DNA from: Diphasiastrum complanatum
Lineage: Eukaryota > Streptophyta > Lycopodiopsida > Lycopodiales > Lycopodiaceae
Length of the DNA stretch: 64,000 bases
Direction: 5' to 3'
Assembly: GCA_029204225.1 (NCBI GenBank)
Contig: CM055107.1
Location: 1,176,128 to 1,240,127, forward strand
Under the pieces are notes generated by a model. The model worked only from the letters and a program-made list of their open reading frames with translations, was not told the origin of the DNA and did not search any database. Shown here piece by piece: positions 56,024-64,000 of the stretch (the first letter of the stretch is position 1; every line of letters begins with the position of its first letter). Position numbers and translations under genes: made by a program.

Positions 56024-57071
56024 TCTGGCTTAGCAAGTTTGTTGGTAGTAACAACGATTTTGGAATATTGTTGATTGCGCGCTTCCTAGTTCGTTATCTT
56101 TGTGCAGAAGCTGGGAGCAAGCTTGATGCATCGGAAGCGCCACAGTTAGCAGCGAATGTTCAAACTGAATTGATTCAACAAATGCAAGTGAACTATAACA
56201 ATAGTGAGACAAATAATTGCACTCTGATTAATATCAACAATGAGTACAATTCTTGAAGTAATTACTTCAGTTGATCATTGTGTGTGTTAACATTGACAAC
56301 GAAAGTATCTGATTGATTACACTTTTTTCAGTAGTAATTGTATATCAGAAGAAGTTTTCTGACAAGATTCTAGGATTAGATATACTGAAAATATCTACAA
56401 CTAACTCGCGTTGAATGCTATCTTCTATATTAATAACAACCACCTTGTAACTGTAAATACATGTACAAAGTAGGCGAACTCCCAACATGAAGTCTTTGGG
56501 TCGGATTTCCGACCAATAATATCAAAATTTTACAGTGTATCGAATTTATACAAAGGATTAAAAAATGTACATTGGGTCGTCGGATAAATCAGACCCGATC
56601 CAGGGTCAAAAACGCCCGGATAATTTCTGCCTCGATCTGATTCGATCCAAGGTCGGAAATTTCTTTTTACAAGAGTTACATTGGGTCGAAAAATATTGGA
56701 TTTTTTGACCTTCTGCTCAGAAATTCAAGCCTTCCCTTTTTCTTGATTTTGTATAACTTTCAGGATGCCATCAATGAATGGATTTGAGGCTGAGCATCGA
56801 ATTCCAACAACTAGGACTACCCTACTAACAACTCAACGAATGTTTCTTTTAAGGTTCACTGCCTCTAAAGCTAGTTGGTGAGCCTTTCCAATAGCTCGCA
56901 CTAAGTAAAAACACTCGCCACCCAATTTTTTGATAAATTTCAACAATTAGTGAGTGAATTGACTAGGAAAAAAAATCGTAGCAACATGAATCAAATGCAA
57001 CAAAAAAATATTGTTCTATTTTTAAATTCATCCAAAAATGCCAAAAAAAAGAGAAAAGAAATGGCAAGATT
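56024..57071. other. No gene recognised
   Basis: 56500-56720 contains repeated GGGTCG/GATC-rich words (TTGGGTCG, CCGATCCAGGGTC, CGATCCAAGGTC). The rest is AT-rich. Confidence 0.45.
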
Positions 57072-57601
57072 TGTCATGTGCCAATCATAGCATCTTAACA
57101 TTAATCGTTCATAAATATCAAATTAGCATGGTAAAAGCAAGAAATCAAGAAACAAGATAAAATAGGAGAAATTTCACTAAATAAGACAAAGAAAGATGTA
57201 TTGTTTCCATTATTGATCATTCATTACATGAGGGCCTTAAAGTAGAGCATGATCAAGTTCTCATATGAGGGCAGGCACATGAACCAAGAATACCATGAAA
57301 GCTCTCAAAGAGAAGCTCCAAATCACATATAAAGTTCAAATCATACAAATGTATAATAGCCCCCAAATTTAGCACACTCTCATTATTTATAGTGGGCCTT
57401 TGTGCCTCTATTATGAGTTTTGGACCTTATTTGGCTAATTGGGCTTTCCAACAATTATTACAAATCCCGCCACTAAAAAGGCAGTGCGATGTTAAGCCCT
57501 CTTATTGACATTTCTATTAATTATTCCTATTCTAATTTATCTCCATGGCTATATTTAGCAAATATTAAAATTGACATTATGGGCTAAAAACATGCATGAC
57601 A
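57072..57601 (-). repeat. LTR of a Ty3/gypsy-like element, minus orientation
   Basis: 530 bp with perfect 7-bp inverted ends TGTCATG...CATGACA. On the minus strand it is preceded by the purine-rich AAGCAAAGGGAGTACCA (57602-57618) and carries CACTATAAATAATG (TATA, about 57385-57395) and a downstream AATGATCAATAATGG polyadenylation-like region. This makes it a 3' LTR. No coding interior is recognised to the right. Confidence 0.75.
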
Positions 57602-58384
57602 TGGTACTCCCTTTGCTTAAGAATTTTTGTCCTAAAAAATGAAGACCATGTGACTTTTTGTCAAGTGTCATGCGCTCCATGAATCCTTTGGTAGTAGTAA
57701 AAAACCAATGGCCACGTTAATGTAGGAAATCTTTCCACGTAATTTTTTTTTGTTGAAAACCATTCTTTGTTGATTAGGTCTTGCTGCCTCAAGTTCTGCT
57801 CTCAGCTTCTTATTATAGAGCAAAGTTGTGAAAAATGTTCCTTGAAAGAACCTTTGGTCTACAAGAGTGTCCCATAAATTTTAGAAGATCATAAAAAAGA
57901 GAGGTTTATGAAATCCAAGATTGTCTTGAGTAGCATGTAGTTCTATGCGGCTTGACATGATACATGCAACAAGGTAGTCAATAGTCTATAGACCAGTTTC
58001 TTTCTCGATTGGATAAGTTACCCAATTCTTGATGCATTCTTTTTATCCCTGCATCCAGTGTTGTTGTCTTGTATATTGCTCCATGATGTAGATTGATGGT
58101 TTCATTATGTATCTCCAAAACATTCAATTAGAGCAATGAATTTCTTGTTTGGATTATTCAAATCCCATATAGCAGAAAAATTCTCTAGGTGATTTGGACA
58201 CAATTGACAGCCTTGAATTCTCTTTCTAAATTAACATGTTGTCTTTGGCAATAGAATCGTAACATTATCTAACTCAAGGTAAATGGTTATATTACCATCA
58301 ACTCCTTTAATCAATACCACATCATACACACTGAATGCTTATCCAATGCAGAGTTGCTCCAAATAAAATCGTGACAGAAAACGA
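57602..58384. other. Presumed noncoding 3' interior of the element ending at 57601
   Basis: Minus-strand sequence shows coding-like snippets but stops in all frames. No domain recognised. Confidence 0.4.
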
Positions 58385-58678
58385 AAAGCACAGAATGTCA
58401 TCAAATTATTAGTTAGAGATGCAATTATTCCCTACATTTCGGATTCAGAAGGACCGAAAGAAGTGTGGGATACATTGAAAGCATTGTTTGAAACAACAAA
58501 CACATCTCAAATACTATTTCTGAAGACGAAGTTGCATACATTGTGGATTAGTGATGATGCAACTATTGTCGATCACATACTGAAGATCAAAGAGATTCAT
58601 GACCAATTAGTAGCAGTTGGAGAGCGAGTACAGGATCGTGAGATTGTGCAATTGACATTGAATAGTCTGAGTGACTAA
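58385..58678 (+). pseudogene. Copia gag UBN2 fragment (plus)
   Basis: 'VIKLLVRDAIIPYISDSEGP', 'KEVWDTLKALFETTNTSQIL', 'FLKTKLHTLWISDDATIVDH' and 'ILKIKEIHDQLVAVGERVQD' form a continuous UBN2 Gag segment of nearly 100 residues, ending at a stop at 58676. The N-terminal 'NY..WK' and the knuckle are missing. Confidence 0.85.
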
Positions 58679-60140
58679 CACAAGCCTTTTGGCCATAGCT
58701 CGCCCATTGTTGTTACCACATCCCCTACCCCTAGCCCAATCCGATCTGCCATTGCTTCACCCATGCCATCATCCATCACAGTCTCTACTTCTTCCCCTGT
58801 CATGACTCTCACTGTCGCCATCCATCTCTGCTAGCCTTCCCCTCATATCTTCTCCGATCTGCCCAAGTGTTGTTTCTACCATCACCACTCTTGCCACCAC
58901 CATTGTTCCCACCATCACCACCATCTCTTTAACTGCACCACCTCTCACCTCCAATTACCACCCAAGCCTTCTCGGCACGGTTGGGATGCTTAGCCACTGG
59001 GTTGTTGGACTGCCTTAACCGACCTCCAATAACAACTCCACCAAATGCTCATTGAATAAGCAAATGAACAATCTCGTGGACAAATGATGGCAGGGCAAAC
59101 ACTATAGGCTCTACTCGATCAGGCCTCATTGTTGCATAGAGAAATAGATGAGAGCCAAGCCCTGGCGAAGATCACACCTTCGACCTGGACATTCAGTATG
59201 CCTCTCAAGCTGAAGCCACTGCCTGCATCTTCCAACCTGATCCCACCATGCCTGAGCTCGAGTACGCCTCGCCACCTCGCGGGTCCACCACTTCTCCGCC
59301 TTATATTGCTTCTCCCCCTCACACCACCTCGCCTCTTGCCACTTCACCTCTTCCAAAAATCGACATTCCATCCACCACCATCCCGCCATGCACTGATGAC
59401 ACTTGCGGAGGACTTGTTGTACACCAACATTGGTACCAGAAAATTTATGTGTTACCAGCTGCAAAACAGCCAGCGCTCTTCACAAAGCAATATCTAGATT
59501 TCAAAATCAGAGGAGGCTTCACTTTACCAAGAAAGGTCGAGGGCTTTTTGAAGTTGACAATGACCAAACTAATAGCCCTTCTACATCCTCAACCAGATTG
59601 TGGAAGGTGGTGTTCATGCGCAGCCCCGAGCTCCTGAAAGAGTATCTCATGGCTCTGACGACAATAAGGGCAGATCCAGCTTACCATCCGATACCTAGAA
59701 GATGAGCATGGTCAACATTGAAGAGTTCCAATGTCAGGGCCTATAACTGGCCAGTAATCAATTCTCAACATGATTGGGCTTGAACCATAGATTTTACAAG
59801 ATTCCTCAACCAAAAAAATGGAAACCATATGAGACCTATGTTTTGACGAATATTGCTTCTGTCACAATAAAACTTTCAAATCGACGGCCATCAAAGATCG
59901 GATCCCTCTATACCGAACCTACCATCACCTATCCACAACGTCAAACGTCAACATAGCGAGGTTGGAACGATGATATACGACGGGCTTCCTAGGAAACATG
60001 CACCTGGCGTTCGGCCCAATCCACATGTATTTCTTAATGTACAACTCATTGTGATCTTCTTTCATCCGTTTGGTTGCTACTAACTATTGGCAAAACCGAG
60101 ATGCCAAAGGACATAAAGGCAAACAAATTGAGCAAGCTCA
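58679..60140 (+). other. Unassigned; C-rich, low-complexity coding-like region
   Basis: 58850-58935 is CAC/CCA trinucleotide-rich. ORF 59248-59637 begins with a Pro/Ser/Thr-rich segment ('SPPYIASPPHTTSPLATSPL') and continues for about 70 less biased residues ('AAKQPALFTKQYLDFKIRGG'). GC content is higher than around it. It may be decayed linker from a Copia gag-pol or captured host sequence; I cannot decide. Confidence 0.35.
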
Positions 60141-60412
60141 ATGAAGCACCAATCTTGCATTTGTATTACCTATAAAAAAAAACAAAGTCTGAAAAAAGAA
60201 AGTAATCTTCGTAACCATACTGCTTCTTGTGTAGCATCGCTGAGTGCTCGATATTCTGCTTCCGTCAAGGATAAGACTACTGTACGTTGCTTTTTGTTGC
60301 TCCATGAAATTGCAGTTGTGCCATAACTGAATGTATGACCACTGGTAGATCTTCTGTCATCAATGTTACCTGCCTAATTGGCATTTGTGTAACCTACCAA
60401 CATTGGTGCTTT
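60141..60412 (-). pseudogene. Copia RNase H fragment (element K, minus)
   Basis: The minus strand reads 'VGYTNANQAGNIDDRRSTSG', 'HTFSYGTTAISWSNKKQRTV' and 'LTEAEYRALSDATQEAV', the Copia RNase H signature (Y.DADWAGD..DR.STSGY...G...SW.SKKQ..V..S..EAEY.A...A..E..W). It abuts the integrase-RT linker with no RT in between. Confidence 0.85.
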
Positions 60413-60713
60413 AGGCTGATCATACTTTAGGCTTGTCTTTTTCCATTGGATTTTTCGTATCAAAATCCACTTCCTTCTTGACATGTACTTTCGCTCCCTC
60501 ATTAAAAGGTTCAGTGATCACTTCAACTTGTTCACCTTGGCCCATCTCGTCAAATGTAGCATCCCTAGAAATCACAAGCTTCTGTGCATTTGTGTCATAC
60601 ATCTTGTATGCCTTGGCCTTCTCATCATATCCAAGGAAAATACACTTGATAGCTTTTGCATCCAATTTTCTTCATTTCTCATCAGGAATATGAGCATAAG
60701 CATCACTACAAAC
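60413..60713 (-). pseudogene. Copia integrase-RT linker (element K, minus)
   Basis: Minus frame: 'AIKCIFLGYDEKAKAYKMYD' and 'KLVISRDATFDE', the conserved C-terminal integrase edge (K...CIFLGY....KAYK.Y.......SRDV.FDE). The RT should follow, but RNase H starts within about 10 bp, so the whole RT core is gone. The right edge meets the plus-strand gypsy gag. Confidence 0.88.
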
Positions 60714-61948
60714 AAAGAGCAGACGGATGAGGATAAAGTTAGAATTTTGCCAGGTCTTCTGTGGAAGCAGGCTAGGATTTGGTATAGTCAATTAGTACCG
60801 AAAATAGTAAATACTTAGAACGCTTTTAAAGCAGCATTCCTTAAACAGTTTAGGGAGATATGATATTCCACTAGATTGTTGGCTCGGCTTAACTCTGTTG
60901 AAAAAAAGCCAAAGGAATCACTTAGGAAGTATACTCGTAGGGTTAAGAATTTAATAGGAAAGTTAGGAGCCCAGTATCCAGTCCCTATGCAAAATGAATG
61001 GTTCTTGGGTGGTTTGCCTAAGAAAATGGATTGTTATTGTCGACAGGGTTTGATGACTTCTTTGGAAGACGTCATTGCCTCTGCCGAGAATTACGAAACC
61101 TCTCGAATTTCTCGCAAATAGAGAAATGAAAGAAAAAGTAGTAAAAAACACAAATTTAAACGAACAGAAGAATCTGAAACATCTACTGAGTCTGAATCAG
61201 AATCTGATTCAGTGGATATAGGAGAATCTTCTGAGTATTCATCTTATTCTTCTTCATCGGAAGAAAATCTTCTTATAGGAAAACTAAGAATAGGAACTCA
61301 GAAAGAAAGAAAAGAATGGAGAAATCTGAAAAGATGGATCCATTAAGGAAAAGTGTTGAGTTGTTAACAAGAGAAATGAGTGATCTAAAGGTCCAAATAT
61401 CTGATGTTAAAGCCAAACAAAAGAAAGCGAAGCCTAATGCCAATGTTTGGTGTACTGCATGTGGGAAGGAAGGCCATTCTAAGACCAACTGTCCCAGTTT
61501 ACAAACTAATTATTTAGAAGATGAACTATTCCTCTGTCCGATTAATAATCATGAGGAGGTAGCTTATACTGCAACTCCTACTAACCAAAAAACTATGATA
61601 CCAAAACAGTGTACTGGTCAACAGTACACTATTTTGCGAAGGGGTGGAACACGAGATTCCACTCCACCAACCAGAGTAAGGGGTTCGTGCTACAATTGCG
61701 GAGCCCCGGGTCACTATTCGCCTGATTGCCCTGAATCCAGGAGATCAGTAGGATACGTGCCGCTCTGCGCTAACTGTAAAGGTGAAGGGCATGTCACTGC
61801 TGAATGTCCTCAGCCACAACAGCCATGGTCTAAACCAAAGTTTGTAAACTCGCCTAGGGAAGACGACCTTCGGCCATCTAAGACTAACACTGACATGATA
61901 GTTCAGAGAATAGAAGTAGAGTCTGAATTATTAGATCAAGATCATTAA
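60714..61948 (+). pseudogene. Ty3/gypsy gag with three CCHC zinc knuckles (element L)
   Basis: 'DKVRILPGLLWKQARIWYSQ', 'NAFKAAFLKQFREI' and 'LARLNSVEKKPKESLRKYTR' are the retrotrans_gag core, with in-frame stops near 60818 and 60862. Then comes a Ser/Glu-rich linker and, in ORF 61316-61948, a short Lys-rich coiled region and three knuckles: CTACGKEGHSKTNC (about 61454-61495), CYNCGAPGHYSPDC (about 61688-61729) and CANCKGEGHVTAEC (about 61766-61807). Three CCHC boxes are unusual; most plant gypsy Gags have one. The 5' end is cut at the Copia junction at about 60713. Confidence 0.88.
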
Positions 61949-62459
61949 TGGCAGATTTAGAAGAAAAAGTAAATAAAGTAACTACAAGAAGCAGTAAAGA
62001 TTCTTTAGCTCTTAAAGATAAGACAAAAATTGCGAAAAAAAAGCGAAAAACGCGACAGAAAAAGTGAAGGTCACAGAACAGTTAGTAAAAATTCCTAGTA
62101 ATAAAGAATTAAAGCTTGATAAGTCTAATGGAAAACATTATGATGTTGATATTAGTTCAGAAGCTAAGAAGCTTTTAGATGAAGAAACTAGAAAAGTTAA
62201 AAAAGTGACATTTTCAGATCCAGTTATAAGTAGCGAGATACCTAGAGATCTGTCGTCACTTAGAAAACATTCTTATAATATTGTCGAAGACCTTGTTTTT
62301 AGAATGCCCAATATAACTTTTAAACAGTTATTAAATGATAACCAATATTATAAAAAAGAAATTAAGCAATTTTTGCAAAATAAAAGAGAAGAAAAGCAAA
62401 GTTACCAGTAGTCAACATAGGAATAGTTAATTATGGTGATGAAGGCCAACCAAAAATTT
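61949..62459 (+). pseudogene. Gypsy protease-upstream region (element L), truncated by a Copia LTR
   Basis: ORF 62064-62411 is Lys/Glu-rich ('TRKVKKVTFSDPVISSEIPR') and ends with 'MPNITFKQLLNDNQYYKKEI', a helix often placed just before the gypsy protease. After a stop, 'LPVVNIGIVNYGDEGQPK' continues to 62459, where family A LTR sequence begins. The protease DTG/DSG site has been cut off. Confidence 0.6.
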
Positions 62460-63192
62460 TGTGAAGAATTGAAAAAGATTATCTATTTTAGATATAGGGG
62501 TCTTATGTTTTTTATATCAAGCATCTAGGTGTTGGATGTTGATAGGAAAAAATTTGGCATAGATGGCAAATTATGCATTTCCACTTGTAATGCCACTATT
62601 GAGCCAAAATAGAGTAAGAGGCTAAACTCGTGCCAATTAGAGTGTAGACAAGTGTAATGCTTTTGTTTGATGAATTCTAAGAGGTCCAATAGGATTTAGA
62701 GGTTTAACCATGTGAGGTCCAATAGGAATTTGAGGTTTGCTTGAAAATAGTCCAATAGAACTAAGAGGTGCATGGATCAATGGTCTAATAGGATTAAGAG
62801 GTGACAAGGTGTGGTCCAATCATAGTTAAGCATAGTGGTAGCTCGTGGATCTACTAGTATCATTGTACTCCTCTTTGGATCTAATTGATTTGGAGATTGT
62901 GTGGATTTTGAGTGTTACTGGATTTCTAGCTTTCTCTCTCTACTCGAGAGCTCATGATGGTTTTCTCTCTCTACCCGAGGAGAGTAGATTGTTTTTACTT
63001 AGAATAATTTTTTAATACTTCCCACACGTGTGAGTGAGAGTTGGAAGTGATTGAATGCATGTAGTAGTGTGTTTTTGCTATAGAATCAAAGGTAGACCTT
63101 GAATCTCAATCTAGTCTTGATCTTGGTGCATCTACACACCTTAGGAGATCACAAGTACATGTTGTGGACACTCCACACGTGTGAAATCTACA
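62460..63192 (+). repeat. Copia LTR, plus orientation (family A, right copy)
   Basis: Starts TGTGAAGAATTG inside gypsy element L and ends ...GAAATCTACA before the primer site; 733 bp. Matches 1511-2246 in inverted orientation throughout, with scattered substitutions. The internal CCTAATAGGATTAAGAGGTG repeats are present too. Confidence 0.85.
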
Positions 63193-63205
63193 TGGTATCA
63201 GAGCC
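63193..63205 (+). other. Primer binding site (family A, right copy)
   Basis: TGGTATCAGAGCC directly after the LTR. Confidence 0.9.
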
Positions 63206-63811
63206 TACCTAAGGTTTCCATGCATTTTGATCCATTTAAGTGAAAACTATTCATCAATCTTGAGCTAGAAATTGTCAAGGTCCATTTTCCTAGCTATCTT
63301 GTTCAATTTTGGATCAAAAGAGATCAAAAGGACATTGATTGGGTCTGACCTAGTATTGTACGGAATCAGGTGCTCAGGCACGTGTGAGGAACATCCAATT
63401 TCAGTTTGAAAGTTCTCTCTCATGCTTGATCCATTTATCTTGCTTGATAGCTTGTTTTGAAGCTATTTTTGTCTAGTTTCTGATGCAATTCAGTTTTCTT
63501 CATTTGGTTGAGCCAATCAAAAGTTATAAGCTTTTGAAGAGGGTTAGGTAGGGCACCTAGACCTGGGTGGACACATTAAGTTTGGTCAAGATATTGCTTG
63601 GTTGATCCAAAATCACAGTTGTATGCTTACCAATCTCATCTATATGTGATCTAGGCATTGTTTTGAGATCTTAGCCATTTTGTTTCATGCAATATCATTG
63701 TATTTGAGTCAAATTTGGTTTCTTAGTGTACTTCACACGTGCTAAGAGTGTTTGATCCTAACTTTGCCCATACTCCATCATTTGATGTGAAATAGATCTT
63801 GTTTTAGAAAG
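63206..63811 (+). other. Copia family A leader, truncated
   Basis: Closely follows the left copy (755-1497 inverted) up to about 63811 and then stops abruptly before gag, at a junction with unrelated repeat sequence. Confidence 0.8.
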
Positions 63812-64000
63812 ATTATTAGCAAAAATGCCGAAACTAGTTTACATTTTAGCGAAAATGCCAAAGGATGCCGCATTGTTTGTATTGCAAAAAGCCCGAGACC
63901 TTTGCTACATTTTATACTTTGCAAAAAACCCGACACTACATTGGAATTTACCATTTTAGAAATACGAAAATTGCGACACTTACCTTCGCAATTTTCGGGA
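63812..64000. repeat. Unclassified repeat with GCAAAAATGCC / GCGACACT words
   Basis: Repeats GCAAAAATGCCG, GCGAAAATGCCA, GCAAAAAGCCCGA and GCAAAAAACCCGAC at spacings of about 30-45 bp. The CGACACT and CTTACCTTCGC words also occur near 46870-46925. Runs off the window; identity unknown. Confidence 0.5.

Noticed and set aside
59126-59464. 112-codon Trp/Arg-rich minus ORF
   Set aside because: Complement of the Pro/Ser-rich plus frame; composition is typical of an antisense shadow.
60714-62459. Possible endogenous pararetrovirus
   Set aside because: CCHC boxes and Gag-like sequence could suggest it, but the Gag core matches Ty3/gypsy retrotrans_gag and no movement-protein or viral RT is present.

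Overview
This window is nuclear DNA of a land plant with a large, transposon-rich, AT-rich genome. The evidence is plant-type Copia elements primed by initiator tRNA-Met (TGGTATCAGAGCC binding sites next to TG...CA long terminal repeats), Ty3/gypsy and LINE debris, GT-AG introns, a plant Kozak context (AACAATGGC) and one intact ZIP metal-transporter gene of the plant ZIP2/ZIP11 type. I cannot name the clade from sequence alone. There is no bacterial or organellar signal, no CRISPR array and no operon.

Layout. 1-2.25 kb: 5' part of a Copia element on the minus strand (frameshifted gag, leader, primer site, LTR). 2.4-6 kb: scraps of gypsy integrase, a C-terminal piece of a sugar transporter (STP type), Copia pre-integrase and a LINE zinc-finger tail. 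9.4-13.2 kb: a plus-strand Copia element lacking its reverse transcriptase core, with its 3' LTR. 13.3-17.4 kb: a decayed minus-strand Ty3/gypsy element with an RT remnant, primer site and LTR. 17.4-23.9 kb: leader-like noncoding DNA and an unrecognised 198-residue coiled-coil ORF at 19.3 kb. 24.2-28.2 kb: a plus-strand relative of the 13-17 kb gypsy element, ending in a purine tract and an LTR with a recent internal duplication. 28.5-31.3 kb: a minus-strand gypsy element reduced to gag plus the integrase N-terminus. 32.4-35.5 kb: the ZIP gene, four coding exons, the only clearly functional gene. 36.9-46.4 kb: fragments of at least four Copia elements, plus a striking 0.6-kb foldback at 43.76-44.34 kb. 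48.9-51.0 kb: a Copia element with RT but no protease or integrase, preceded by four tandem primer-site-like motifs. 51.2-58.7 kb: microsatellite, a small foldback element, inverted Copia gag pieces and a gypsy LTR with perfect 7-bp ends. 60.1-62.46 kb: RT-less Copia scrap abutting a gypsy gag with three zinc knuckles. 62.46-63.81 kb: a second copy of the first LTR and leader in opposite orientation, so the window is bracketed by inverted copies of one Copia family.

The genes do not form a pathway. The ZIP transporter probably moves divalent metal (Zn, possibly Fe or Mn) across a membrane. Nearly everything else is the layered remains of retrotransposons, all broken by frameshifts, stops or internal deletions. 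The most unusual structures are the long foldback, the tandem primer sites, the 183-bp direct repeats with internal 26-bp units around a Copia remnant, the coiled-coil ORF, and the repeated loss of the RT segment in several elements.
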